In this document: positions 25,258 through 33,401 of the stretch, piece by piece
Layout of the letters: each line of letters begins with the position of its first letter
How positions within the stretch are numbered: position 1 is the stretch's first letter
Assembly: GCF_003403295.1 (NCBI RefSeq)
Contig: NZ_QUWV01000041.1
Span: 1 to 64,000 of the forward strand
DNA from: Komagataeibacter melaceti
Lineage (GTDB): Bacteria > Pseudomonadota > Alphaproteobacteria > Acetobacterales > Acetobacteraceae
Length of the DNA stretch: 64,000 nt
Reading direction: 5' to 3'
Made by a program: the position numbers and the translations under genes
Notes under the pieces: model-generated
The model's input: the letters and a program-made list of their open reading frames with translations, nothing else
Told to the model about the DNA's origin: nothing
Database searches by the model: none

Positions 25258-26670
25258 ATGTCGAATCCCGGCGCGCACAATTCAGACGTAATCGAATCAT
25301 TTGAGCAGATGGTCGGCGTACTCGCGGCAGGTGCGCGCGCCCGGTCGGAATGGCGGATCGGCACGGAACATGAAAAATTCGGCTTCGTGCTGCCTGCCGC
25401 CGCCAGCCCGCAGCGCAGGGCGTGGTCATCACCGCCTTACGCCCCGCAGGGGATCGAGGCCCTGCTGCAGGCCCTGGCGGGGGAAAAAAGTGGCAGGCGG
25501 TGGGAAGAAATCATCGACCGCGATGCGCTGATCGGCCTCAAGGGCATGGCGGATGCGAAGGGGGCTTCCATATCGCTGGAACCCGGCGGGCAGTTCGAGC
25601 TTTCTGGCGCGCCGCTGGGCACGCTGCATGAAACGGCGGCGGAAATGGCGCAGCATTTTGCCGCCATCCGCCCGGTCTGCGCCGCGCTGGGCATCGGTTT
25701 CGCGCCGCTGGGCTTCCACCCCACCGCGCGCCGCGCCGACATTCCGTGGATGCCCAAGAGCCGCTACGCCATCATGCGCGACTACATGCCGCGCGTGGGC
25801 ACGCTGGGGCTGGACATGATGCTGCGCACCTGCACCGTACAGGTCAATCTCGATTTCGGGTCAGAGGCGGACATGGCGCGCAAGATGCGTGTCTCGCTGG
25901 CCCTGCAGCCGGTGGCGACGGCGCTGTTCGCCAGTTCCCCGTTCTATGAGGGACGCCCCAATGGCTTCATGTCCAACCGCGCGCGGGTGTGGACGGATAC
26001 CGACAATGCACGTGCGGGCATGCCGCGCCAGTTCCTGCGCGACGGGTTCAGCTTTGCCGCCTATGTGGAATGGCTGCTGGATGTGCCGATGTATTTCGTC
26101 ACCCGTGGGGGGCGGATGATTGATGTGGCGGGCAGTTCCTTCCGCGCATGGCTGGACGGGCATTGCCCGCCGGGACTGGAAGGCCAGCGCCCGACGATCG
26201 GGGATTTCGAGGACCACCTGACAACCGCGTTCCCTGATGTGCGGCTCAAGCAGTTCCTTGAAATGCGCGGCGCGGATGCCGGATCGCCGGCCATGATGCT
26301 GGCGCAGTCGGCATTGTGGACCGGGCTCCTGTATGATGAGGCCACCCTGCACGCAGCCGAGGAACTGGTGCTGGAGCACGATCTGGACGACTACATCGCG
26401 CTGCGGGCCGAAGTGCCGCGCGCCGGGCTGGATGCGCCATGGGGACAGGGGAACCTACGCCCGCTGGCGGCGCGCATGATCGCACTGGCAACCGATGGCC
26501 TGCGCGCCCGCGCCCGGCGCGATGCGCAGGGACGTGACGAGACGCATCATCTCGCCCCCCTGCATGAAATCGCGGCCGGTGGCCCCACGCAGGCAGAAAG
26601 CTGGCTTGCCGCCTATCATGGCCGCTGGCAGGGCGATGTGACCCATATCTTTACCGAAGCGGCGGTGTGA
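25258..26670 (+). CDS. gshA: Glutamate--cysteine ligase (plant/alphaproteobacterial type)
   Basis: A 470-residue enzyme for the first step of glutathione synthesis. Diagnostic runs: RIGTEHEKFGFVLP, SISLEPGGQFELSGAPL, MPKSRYAIMRDYMPRVG, LRTCTVQVNLDFGSEADM and LPRHFL-like PRQFLRDGFSF. The length and these motifs fit the plant-type family common in alphaproteobacteria rather than E. coli GshA. It is downstream of rsmE, the common alphaproteobacterial arrangement. gshB is not in the window. Confidence 0.93.
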   Translation: MSNPGAHNSDVIESFEQMVGVLAAGARARSEWRIGTEHEKFGFVLPAAASPQRRAWSSPPYAPQGIEALLQALAGEKSGRRWEEIIDRDALIGLKGMADAKGASISLEPGGQFELSGAPLGTLHETAAEMAQHFAAIRPVCAALGIGFAPLGFHPTARRADIPWMPKSRYAIMRDYMPRVGTLGLDMMLRTCTVQVNLDFGSEADMARKMRVSLALQPVATALFASSPFYEGRPNGFMSNRARVWTDTDNARAGMPRQFLRDGFSFAAYVEWLLDVPMYFVTRGGRMIDVAGSSFRAWLDGHCPPGLEGQRPTIGDFEDHLTTAFPDVRLKQFLEMRGADAGSPAMMLAQSALWTGLLYDEATLHAAEELVLEHDLDDYIALRAEVPRAGLDAPWGQGNLRPLAARMIALATDGLRARARRDAQGRDETHHLAPLHEIAAGGPTQAESWLAAYHGRWQGDVTHIFTEAAV

Positions 26671-26786
26671 TCCCTGCGTTTCAAGTAGAGTAGGGGGTTA
26701 GAAGCCGGTTTTTTCCGGCATATTCCTGCATTGCCCGGTAATGTGATCGAGAAGCATAATCAATTCCGGTCTATTTACTTGATTGT

Positions 26787-26807
26787 TACAACTGATAGTC
26801 AGTTGTA
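26787..26807. promoter_or_regulatory. Palindromic operator-like site upstream of mbfA
   Basis: Perfect 9-bp inverted repeat, TACAACTGA and TCAGTTGTA, separated by TAG. Its right half ends 5 bases before the TATAAT box, so it covers the -35 region. This is the position expected for a repressor or activator of mbfA. The regulator is unknown; Irr- or Fur-type control is known for mbfA in other alphaproteobacteria, but the half-site does not obviously match their boxes. Confidence 0.6.
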
Positions 26808-26812
26808 TTCAG

Positions 26813-26818
26813 TATAAT
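26813..26818 (+). promoter_or_regulatory. -10 element (TATAAT) of the mbfA promoter
   Basis: Exact TATAAT in a locally AT-rich stretch, 40 bases before the mbfA ATG. No good -35 hexamer stands at 16-18 bases upstream; the inverted repeat occupies that position, consistent with an activator-dependent or regulated promoter. Confidence 0.55.
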
Positions 26819-26842
26819 GTTGTTGAGATGGCAGGGGAATTT

Positions 26843-26866
26843 ATGCATAGACTGAAATATGCGTAA
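26843..26866 (+). CDS. Seven-codon leader ORF overlapping the mbfA start
   Basis: ATG-CAT-AGA-CTG-AAA-TAT-GCG-TAA, with AGGGGA four bases before its ATG (26833-26838). The mbfA ATG (26859) lies inside its last codons in another frame and has no ribosome site of its own nearer than this one, 20 bases away. The arrangement would suit re-initiation from the leader stop codon onto mbfA. It may instead be accidental. Confidence 0.35.
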   Translation: MHRLKYA

Positions 26867-27815
26867 ATTCTCGTCCCTGTCAGATCAGGAAATCCTCGCG
26901 CTCGCCATCTCCAATGAGGAGGAGGACGCACGCATCTACGCGGATTTCGCCTACGCCATCAGGGAAAACTATCCCGATACCTCCCGCATATTTACCGATA
27001 TGACGGTGGAGGAGAACGAACACCGCCGGACGCTGATTGACCTGTATGTCCGGCGTTTCGGCCCCCATATCCCGCTGATCCGCAGGCAGGACATTTCCGG
27101 TTTCATGGTGCGCAAGCCCGCGTGGCAGGTGCAGGCGCTGGGTATCGAGGCCGTGCGCCGCCACGCCCGGCAGATGGAGATGGATGCCGCGCGTTTCTAC
27201 CGCCAGGCCGCCCGCCGCACGGTGGATGCGGCAACGCGCAAGCTGCTGGGTGACCTTGCCCATGCGGAGGACCAGCACGGCGAGACCGCCAGCGCCATCG
27301 AGCGTGACCGCCTGCCTGATGACCGGCGCGATACCGAGGATGAAGGTGCCCGCCGCCGTTTCGTGCTCCAGATTGTCCAGCCCGGCCTTGTGGGGCTGAT
27401 GGATGGCTCGGTCTCCACGCTGGCGCCCGTTTTTGCTGCCGCATTCGCGACCCACCTGCCATGGAACGCCTTTCTGGTGGGCATGGCGGCATCGGTCGGG
27501 GCCGGGATTTCCATGGGCTTTGCCGAAGCACTGTCCGATGATGGCAAGCTGTCGGGCCGGGGCGCGCCGGTGCTGCGTGGTCTGATCTGTGGCCTTATGA
27601 CCACGGCGGGCGGGATCGGGCATACGCTGCCGTTCCTGATCAATGACTTCTCGGCCGCGATGATCGCCGCGGTGATCGTGGTGGTGATCGAACTTTTTGC
27701 GATTTCGTGGATACGCTGGCGTTATCAGGAAACGCCATTCGGCTCGGCCGTGGTGCAGATCGTGATCGGTGGCCTGCTGGTCTTTGTCGCGGGTGTGCTG
27801 ATCGGCAGTTCCTGA
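26859..27815 (+). CDS. mbfA: Membrane-bound ferritin MbfA (erythrin-VIT1 fusion)
   Basis: A 318-residue fusion. Residues 1-150 form a ferritin-like di-iron domain with Glu/His ligands in [30 protein letters not shown] and HAEDQHGE. Residues 170-318 form a CCC1/VIT1-type iron transporter domain starting [20 protein letters not shown], with [20 protein letters not shown] and more hydrophobic helices. In Agrobacterium and Bradyrhizobium MbfA exports iron and protects against iron and peroxide stress, under Irr control. The ATG follows a UGA six bases upstream in the same frame, so no earlier start exists. It is preceded by a palindrome, a TATAAT box and a leader ORF. Confidence 0.92.
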   Translation: MRKFSSLSDQEILALAISNEEEDARIYADFAYAIRENYPDTSRIFTDMTVEENEHRRTLIDLYVRRFGPHIPLIRRQDISGFMVRKPAWQVQALGIEAVRRHARQMEMDAARFYRQAARRTVDAATRKLLGDLAHAEDQHGETASAIERDRLPDDRRDTEDEGARRRFVLQIVQPGLVGLMDGSVSTLAPVFAAAFATHLPWNAFLVGMAASVGAGISMGFAEALSDDGKLSGRGAPVLRGLICGLMTTAGGIGHTLPFLINDFSAAMIAAVIVVVIELFAISWIRWRYQETPFGSAVVQIVIGGLLVFVAGVLIGSS

Positions 27816-27890
27816 CCCGGCTGCCTTGATCTTGCTTGCATGTTGGGGCACGACTGGGCAGGTACCATTCTGTATGGATTGCCTCCCGCC

Positions 27891-28535
27891 ATGATGAAAT
27901 TCCTCCGCCCCGCCGCCGCCTGTGCGCTGGCCTGCCTGCCCATTGGCGTCATGCACGCATCTCCCGCCGGGGCGCAGGAGCAGATGGCGGTTGGTGCGTC
28001 CGATCAGGACCATGCCCTGCTGGAACGCGTGGAACACCATCTGGACGCGATCAGCCTGCTCAAGGCCCGTTTCCGCCAGACCGCACCCGATGGCAAGCAG
28101 ACAACCGGCACCGCATGGATAGACCGGGCGAATCGCCGCATGCGGTTCGAGTATGATCCGCCCAGCCCCCTGCTGCTGGTGGCCAATCATGATCAGGTCG
28201 TGTTCAATGACAGCCAGTTGGACCAGACCACCACCATGCCCATGGACAAGACGCCGCTGGGGCTGCTGCTGCGCCCGCATCTCCAGCTTTCGGGCGATGT
28301 GACCGTGACCGGCCTGTCGCGTGATGGCAATGCGCTGAACATCACGGTGGTCCGCACCGATTCCCCCGGTGATGGCAGCCTGACCCTGCTGTTCCATGAC
28401 AGCCCGCTGCTGCTGCGCGGCTGGATCATTCAGGATGCCCAGCAGGAAACCACGCGCGTTGACCTGCTCGATATCCATACCGGCGGGGCCATGCCGCCGG
28501 ATTCGCTGTTCAACACCGACCTGCCCGAACACTGA
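27891..28535 (+). CDS. lolA: Outer membrane lipoprotein carrier LolA
   Basis: A 214-residue periplasmic protein with a signal peptide (MMKFLRPAAACALACLPIG to about A29), then the LolA pattern: LDAISLLKARFRQTAPDG, TGTAWIDRANRRMRFEYDPP, SPLLLVANHDQVVFND and PMDKTPLGLLLRP. LolA carries lipoproteins from LolCDE to the outer membrane. ATGs at 27891 and 27894 are adjacent; the frame upstream is open without similarity. It is convergent with rsmI across a hairpin. Confidence 0.87.
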   Translation: MMKFLRPAAACALACLPIGVMHASPAGAQEQMAVGASDQDHALLERVEHHLDAISLLKARFRQTAPDGKQTTGTAWIDRANRRMRFEYDPPSPLLLVANHDQVVFNDSQLDQTTTMPMDKTPLGLLLRPHLQLSGDVTVTGLSRDGNALNITVVRTDSPGDGSLTLLFHDSPLLLRGWIIQDAQQETTRVDLLDIHTGGAMPPDSLFNTDLPEH

Positions 28536-28558
28536 CGGATAATAATCAGGACTCCTGG

Positions 28559-28586
28559 ATGCCGCCCGTTTTCAAAAAGGCGGCAT
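28559..28586. terminator. Convergent terminator between lolA and rsmI
   Basis: ATGCCGCC and GGCGGCAT form a perfect 8-bp stem around CGTTTTCAAAAA, inside which TTTT and AAAA can pair. It lies in the short gap between convergent genes and probably serves both strands. Confidence 0.6.
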
Positions 28587-28611
28587 TGGGGAGGGCAGGG
28601 CAGGCGGCGGA

Positions 28612-29571
28612 TCAGTCCATTCCGCGCGCCAGTTCCAACGCGCGGGCATAGACCGTGCGGCGCGGCAGGCTGGTTATGCCCGCCACCAGTGCCGCCGCAT
28701 CCTTGACCGACAGGGTCTGCAATGCCGCGCGCAACTGGGTGTCCAGGTCACTGGCCGTGCTGTCATCGCGCAGCGGGGGGCCGAGCACCACGGTAATCTC
28801 GCCCCGGGCCGGGTTTTCGGCATAATGGGCGGCAAGCTCCGCCACGGTGCCGCGCCGTACCTCCTCAAAGCGTTTGGTCAGTTCACGCGCCACGGCGGCG
28901 GGACGTGCGCCGCCCATGACGGCGGCAAGGCTCGCCAGCATTTCCGCCAGTCTGTGTGGGGCTTCATGCCAGATCAGGGTGGCGGACAGGCCCGCACATT
29001 CCGCCGCGTGCAGTTGTGAGAGCACCTCGCGCCGCGCCGCCTCACGCGGGGGTAGGAAGCCCGAGAACATGAAGGGATGCGGCGGCAGGCCGGACAGGGT
29101 CAGCGCCATGACTGCCGCGTTGGGCCCCGGCACGGCGCTGACCCGCCCCCCGGCGGCAATGATGGCGCGCACCAGCCGGTAGCCGGGGTCGGACATGAGC
29201 GGCGTGCCCGCATCCGAAATCACGGCAATGCGCCGACCTGCGGCAAGTTCGTCCAGCAGGAAGGGAATCTGCTGTTCTTCATTATGGTCGTGCAGGGGAC
29301 GGGTGCGGGTACGGATGCCATATTCACGCAGCAGGCGCGCGCTGGTGCGCGTGTCCTCGCACAGGATCAGGTCGGCGGCGGCCAGCGTCTCGATTGCGCG
29401 GCGGCTGATATCGCCCAGATTACCGATTGGTGTGGCAACAAGGACCAGTTCCCCATCCTGAAGCTGAACCGAAACGGTTTCATCCGCGTTCCCGGCATGA
29501 CGGGCGGTGCATTCTCCGCTATGTACGATGTGGTCAGATTTTGAAGGCGAGGAAGATGAGGCGTCAGACAT
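28612..29571 (-). CDS. rsmI: 16S rRNA (cytidine1402-2'-O)-methyltransferase
   Basis: A 319-residue tetrapyrrole-methylase-fold enzyme: LVLVATPIGNLGDISRRA, LILCEDTRTSARLLREYGI, LHDHNEEQQIPFLL, AVISDAGTPLMSDPGYRLVR and SGFLPP, with a C-terminal helical extension. It 2'-O-methylates C1402 in 16S rRNA (with RsmH). About 45 residues before the domain are unlike the E. coli N-terminus. ATG 29571 overlaps the start of the divergent LpoA-like gene by 16 bases. E. coli also has rsmI next to lpoA, divergently. Confidence 0.92.
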   Translation of the reverse strand: MSDASSSSPSKSDHIVHSGECTARHAGNADETVSVQLQDGELVLVATPIGNLGDISRRAIETLAAADLILCEDTRTSARLLREYGIRTRTRPLHDHNEEQQIPFLLDELAAGRRIAVISDAGTPLMSDPGYRLVRAIIAAGGRVSAVPGPNAAVMALTLSGLPPHPFMFSGFLPPREAARREVLSQLHAAECAGLSATLIWHEAPHRLAEMLASLAAVMGGARPAAVARELTKRFEEVRRGTVAELAAHYAENPARGEITVVLGPPLRDDSTASDLDTQLRAALQTLSVKDAAALVAGITSLPRRTVYARALELARGMD

Positions 29572-30932
29572 TCGGAACCCGGATACAAGGACAGGATGTT
29601 GATTCTGCCTCTCCACGTCGTGCATGCAAGCGCTTATTGCTGGCGGGGCTGGCCATGGCCACGCTGAGCGCGTGCGAATCCACGCCGCACCGGCCCACCC
29701 ATGTCGCGGCCCCCACGGCGGGGCGCAATGTGGGCGTGCTCCTGCCGCTGAGCGGCCCCAACGCCGGGCTGGGGCAGGAAATGCTTGTCGCCGCCCGCAT
29801 GGCCATGAACACACCCACCGCCCCGACACTGGATGTGCATGACACCGCCGCCGTGGGCGGGGGGGCAGCTGTTGCGGCAAAGGCCGCCATCGCTGCGGGT
29901 GATGGCCTGATCCTGGGGCCGCTTACCGCCAATGAGACAACGCAGGCCGCCGCCGTCACCGCGCCCGTCAGCATCCCCATGCTGGCCTTTACCAGTGACA
30001 TGTCTGTGGCGCAGCCCGATGTGTGGACGCTGGGCATTGCGCCAGAGCAACAGGTGCGCCGCATGGTCGCGCTCGCCATGCAGAAGGGCAGGCAGCATTT
30101 TGCGGCCTTCCTGCCCGATAACCGGCTCGGCCATGCGCTGGGGCAGGCGCTGGCGCAGGTCTGTGAGGAAAATGGCCTTCAGGCACCCCAGATCATGTTC
30201 CATGACGGCACGCAGAACACGATCACCGCCAACCTGAACACGCTATCTGCCTATGACAGCCGCATCGCGACCGTGCCGCAGCCCGATCCGGCGGAAAAGG
30301 CTGCCAACAAGGCCATCGAATCGCTGCCTGCGTCCGAGGCGCTGGACCCCATCAACCCCGATGGCGCGCAACTGCCGCAATCCACGCAGGACAGCACCAC
30401 GCTGCCGCCCGCGCTCAACATTGCCAAGGATATTCCGCCCGCGCCCTTCGATGCCCTGCTTCTGGGCGATACCGGGCTGCAACTGGGCATGATCATCAAT
30501 GCGCTGGGGCAGATGCATGTGGACAGCGCCCATGTACAGATCATGGGGCCGGGGCTGTGGGGTGCGTTCGCCAGCAAGCTGTCCGCGCTGCAGGGGGCCT
30601 GGTACGCCGCGCCTGATCCGGCCAGCCGACAGGCCTTCATCCAGCAGTTCATGGCCACCTATCACCACATGCCCACGCCACTGGCGGACCTGACCTATGA
30701 CGCGGCAGCGCTGGTGAAAACGCTGGACCAGAATCGTCCCGCTGGCAGCACCAATGGCTATTCTGTGCAGGCGCTGACACGGCCCGATGGTTTTGGTGGT
30801 GTGGATGGTGTGTTCGGCTTCACGGCCGATGGAAAGACCCGGCGTGACCTTGCCGTGTTCCAGATCCTGCCCAGTGGTGGCAGCGTCATGGTCGCGCCCC
30901 CCGCTGGCAAGCTGGGCCGCGACACCAATTAG
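29556..30932 (+). CDS. LpoA-like penicillin-binding protein activator lipoprotein
   Basis: A 458-residue protein with a signal peptide and lipobox LSAC (LLLAGLAMATLSACEST). The mature part is a type I periplasmic-binding fold: RNVGVLLPLSGPNAGLGQEM, AAGDGLILGPLTANETTQAA, PMLAFTSDMSVAQPDVWTLG, and YHHMPTPLADLTYDAAALVK. This is the penicillin-binding protein activator family related to the C-terminal domain of LpoA, which stimulates PBP1A from the outer membrane. The TPR-like N-terminal domain of gammaproteobacterial LpoA is absent. Its position divergent from rsmI matches E. coli. ATG 29556 follows GAGGAAG. Confidence 0.82.
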   Translation: MRRQTFGTRIQGQDVDSASPRRACKRLLLAGLAMATLSACESTPHRPTHVAAPTAGRNVGVLLPLSGPNAGLGQEMLVAARMAMNTPTAPTLDVHDTAAVGGGAAVAAKAAIAAGDGLILGPLTANETTQAAAVTAPVSIPMLAFTSDMSVAQPDVWTLGIAPEQQVRRMVALAMQKGRQHFAAFLPDNRLGHALGQALAQVCEENGLQAPQIMFHDGTQNTITANLNTLSAYDSRIATVPQPDPAEKAANKAIESLPASEALDPINPDGAQLPQSTQDSTTLPPALNIAKDIPPAPFDALLLGDTGLQLGMIINALGQMHVDSAHVQIMGPGLWGAFASKLSALQGAWYAAPDPASRQAFIQQFMATYHHMPTPLADLTYDAAALVKTLDQNRPAGSTNGYSVQALTRPDGFGGVDGVFGFTADGKTRRDLAVFQILPSGGSVMVAPPAGKLGRDTN

Positions 30933-30942
30933 GCAGGGAGCC

Positions 30943-30965
30943 GGGCGGAAAGCATCATTCCGCCC
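30943..30965. terminator. Convergent terminator after the LpoA-like gene
   Basis: GGGCGGAA and TTCCGCCC pair perfectly around AGCATCA, between two convergent genes only 45 bases apart. Confidence 0.6.
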
Positions 30966-30977
30966 ATGGCTTTCGCT

Positions 30978-31328
30978 TCAGGCTGCGGCGGTCGCGCCGC
31001 AGGACAGGACAGGGCGGATGGCGTGGAGCGCGGCTTCAAAGCTGCGATAGGTTGCCAGCGGGTGGTTGCGGATCTGGTCGATCAGAACCCACCCCATCCC
31101 CTCGGGCCGGATCATGTAGGCCGGGTTGGCGTTTTCACGCACCCAGACCAGCACATGCTCGATGTCCGGTTCATCATGTTCGTTATGGCTGGTGATGTCG
31201 GCATCACAGAGGCCCATGCACGCGCCGGCCTGTAGCCAGCGCATCAGGTATTCGCGGTGACGAGGGAGAAAACCCTGCCGCAGGGACACAACTTTGTTCG
31301 TGAAATCCCGTTGATCCATCATGCTCAT
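30978..31328 (-). CDS. Conserved-looking hypothetical protein, 116 aa
   Basis: I do not recognise this protein. It begins MSMMDQRDFTNKVVSLRQGF and has a mixed alpha/beta pattern with LMRWLQAGACMGLCDADITS, VLVWVRENANPAYMIRPEG and RSFEAALHAIRPV. It has two Cys near residue 40, no signal peptide and no membrane segment. A longer frame extends upstream, but a well-spaced promoter (31372-31400) lies between, and the body looks like a coding protein only from about this Met. It stands alone between a terminator and lpxL. Confidence 0.6.
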   Translation of the reverse strand: MSMMDQRDFTNKVVSLRQGFLPRHREYLMRWLQAGACMGLCDADITSHNEHDEPDIEHVLVWVRENANPAYMIRPEGMGWVLIDQIRNHPLATYRSFEAALHAIRPVLSCGATAAA

Positions 31329-31371
31329 TTTTCTGGCTCTCTGACCTGTCGTGGCGTGACAATGTAAGAAC

Positions 31372-31400
31372 ATGCTATTGGCGCATGGCTGGCTTGCCAA
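31372..31400 (-). promoter_or_regulatory. Candidate promoter for the 116-aa hypothetical
   Basis: On the minus strand TTGGCA (5 of 6), 17 bases, then TAGCAT (4 of 6), 44 bases before the ATG at 31328. One of the best consensus matches in the window. Confidence 0.5.
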
Positions 31401-31482
31401 ACTAAATCTGACAGGAAAAGCCGAAGAAAGAGGCAGAAATGGGCGGCTGTGACAAAAAAACAATAAATCCTGATTTAAATGG

Positions 31483-32415
31483 TTAATTATTGGGCACTTT
31501 ATTGGTCACTTGCTCATTCCATCGGCGATGAAGCCACAGCCAACTGCCCGGATATTGGCGTATCGTGCTTTCAAGCCAGTCATTGACCATCTGGGTCAGG
31601 TTCATCTGGTCCTGTGCGCGGTTGCCACTGGCGGGCAGGTCGAGGGGCGGGTGAACATGAATACGCAGCCGTGCCGGTCCCAGCCGCTCCACATAACCGG
31701 GAATGACCGGACAGCGCAGCTTGATCGCCATGGCCGCCATGGCACCTGCCGTCATGGCGGGCAGGCCGAAGAACCGGGCGGCCACGCCGTCATTCATCTT
31801 CTGGTCCACCAGCATGCCCAGGTGTCCGCCCCTGAGAATATGCGCAAGCGCCCCCCGTGCTCCATGCGCCCCCTTGGCAAACAGGGGCACCGGCTGGCCC
31901 ATGGCCTGATCCCGCAGGTCGCGCAGGATCGTATCGACCAGCGGATTGTTGGGCGCACGGTAGAACGAGGAGAACGGCAGCCCGTAACGCGCCACGGCGG
32001 GGGGCAGCATCTCCCAGTTGCCGATATGGCCTGATACGAAAATGGTCGGTCCGCCCCGCGCCGCCTGTGCGCGGAGGTGTTCTTCCCCCACCACATCCCA
32101 TCCCGGCCCGCTGGCCGGATTGTGTGGCAGGGTGGACAGGTGCGGGAATTCACCGGCATTGCGGCCGATATTGTCCCACATGTCGCGGATGATGCGCTGG
32201 CGCGCCCCGGCATCAAGTTCCGGCATGACCATGCGCAGGTTGGCATCCGCGATGCGGGATACGGGCAGCCGTGGTCCCACCGTGCGGCACAGCCATCCGC
32301 CAAGGTTGGAAGCCCGGACCGGGCCGATGCGGCGGAAAAGGGCTACAAGCCAGCGCACCAGCAATGCTTCCAGTCGCATCTGCCGGGTTGGGGGTAGGGA
32401 AGGTTTGTCCGTCAT
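31483..32415 (-). CDS. lpxL: Lipid A late acyltransferase (LpxL/HtrB family)
   Basis: A 310-residue inner membrane acyltransferase that adds a secondary acyl chain to Kdo-lipid A. It shows the H-x4-E motif in SGHIGNWEM, then FSSFYRAPNNPLVDTIL, LRGGHLGMLVDQKMNDGVAARFFG-type sequence and PVIPGYVERL. The ATG overlaps the lpxK stop as ATGA, indicating coupling. It is last in waaA-lpxK-lpxL. Acyl-chain length is not predictable. A T-run (TTTTTTT on the minus strand) lies about 25 bases after the stop and may help terminate. Confidence 0.88.
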   Translation of the reverse strand: MTDKPSLPPTRQMRLEALLVRWLVALFRRIGPVRASNLGGWLCRTVGPRLPVSRIADANLRMVMPELDAGARQRIIRDMWDNIGRNAGEFPHLSTLPHNPASGPGWDVVGEEHLRAQAARGGPTIFVSGHIGNWEMLPPAVARYGLPFSSFYRAPNNPLVDTILRDLRDQAMGQPVPLFAKGAHGARGALAHILRGGHLGMLVDQKMNDGVAARFFGLPAMTAGAMAAMAIKLRCPVIPGYVERLGPARLRIHVHPPLDLPASGNRAQDQMNLTQMVNDWLESTIRQYPGSWLWLHRRWNEQVTNKVPNN

Positions 32416-33401
32416 CCGTTTTCCGTCCTGCCCAGCCATTGCTCCAGTATGTGTTCCGGCATGGCCGGAGTGGCCCATGCCAGTTGAAGACCGACCGTGT
32501 GCACCTGCGCGCGAAAGGGCGGGGGCAGGCGTACGGCGTCCTTCTCGGTCGTGACGAGGCTGGCGTTCCATTTCGCCGCCAGCGCCAGCAGTCGCCCGCG
32601 CTCGGCTGCGGTATAGACATGATGGTCGGCAAAGGCGAGACAGCGGAGCGGCTCGATGCCACAGCGGGCCAGCCCGTCAAAAAACTTGGCGGGCCGCCCG
32701 ATTCCGGCAAAGGCGATGACCGGCATGTCACGCGGCACATTGTCCGTCGTCTCGCGCAGCGTGGCGGCCAGGCAGGGCAGGGCGAAAGGCGCGGAAGCCC
32801 CGATACCCAGCCGGTCGGGACCGATCACGACCAGCGCGCTGGCCCGCGCCAGCCCCACCATGGCGGGTTCACGCAAGGGGCCTGCGGGCAGGACGCGCCC
32901 GTTGCCAAAGCCCGTCTGGCCATCCACCACCACAAGGCTCATGTCCTGCTGGAGTGTGGGGTTCTGGAACCCGTCATCCATAAGCAGGCAGTCTGCGCCA
33001 TCCCTTATGGCCATGCGTGCCGTAACCGCACGGTCCGCGCCCACGTAGCATGGCGCGATGCGGACCAGCAGCAGCGGTTCATCACCCACGTCGGCTGCGC
33101 AGTGGCGTGTGGGATCGACCCGTGTTCCGGCCGCGACGCGTCCCCCATGGCCACGGGACAGGATGGCGGGCCTGCGCCCGCGTGCAATGGCGCGCCGGGC
33201 CAGATCCAGCACCAGCGGTGTCTTGCCGGTTCCGCCCACGCTGATATTGCCGCAGCACAGTACGGGGACCGGCGCTTTCCATCCCGCTTGTCGCAGGCGG
33301 CGGGCCGTACCCTGCGCATACAGGTAAGCAAATGGCGAAAGCAGGCGCGCAGCCAGTCCGGCATGTTCAGGTGCCTGCCACCAGAATGAAGGCGCGCGCA
33401 T
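32412..33401 (-). CDS. lpxK: Tetraacyldisaccharide 4'-kinase
   Basis: A 329-residue membrane-associated P-loop kinase that phosphorylates the 4' position of lipid A disaccharide. Seen: PVLCCGNISVGGTGKTPLVL (Walker A), RPAILSRGHGG, VGDEPLLLVRIAPCYVGADR, CLLMDDGFQNPTLQQDMSLV (Walker B) and VIAFAGIGRPAKFFDGL. ATG 33401 shares one base with the waaA stop (TGATG). Confidence 0.94.
   Translation of the reverse strand: MRAPSFWWQAPEHAGLAARLLSPFAYLYAQGTARRLRQAGWKAPVPVLCCGNISVGGTGKTPLVLDLARRAIARGRRPAILSRGHGGRVAAGTRVDPTRHCAADVGDEPLLLVRIAPCYVGADRAVTARMAIRDGADCLLMDDGFQNPTLQQDMSLVVVDGQTGFGNGRVLPAGPLREPAMVGLARASALVVIGPDRLGIGASAPFALPCLAATLRETTDNVPRDMPVIAFAGIGRPAKFFDGLARCGIEPLRCLAFADHHVYTAAERGRLLALAAKWNASLVTTEKDAVRLPPPFRAQVHTVGLQLAWATPAMPEHILEQWLGRTENG

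Noticed and set aside
26704-26719. GCCGG-TTTTTT-CCGGC hairpin after gshA as a terminator
   Set aside because: The stem has only 5 bp and the T-run is in the loop, not after it; too weak to list.
26880-28532. 550-residue minus-strand open frame across mbfA and lolA
   Set aside because: It spans two recognisable genes on the other strand and an intergenic region; composition is that of a shadow frame.
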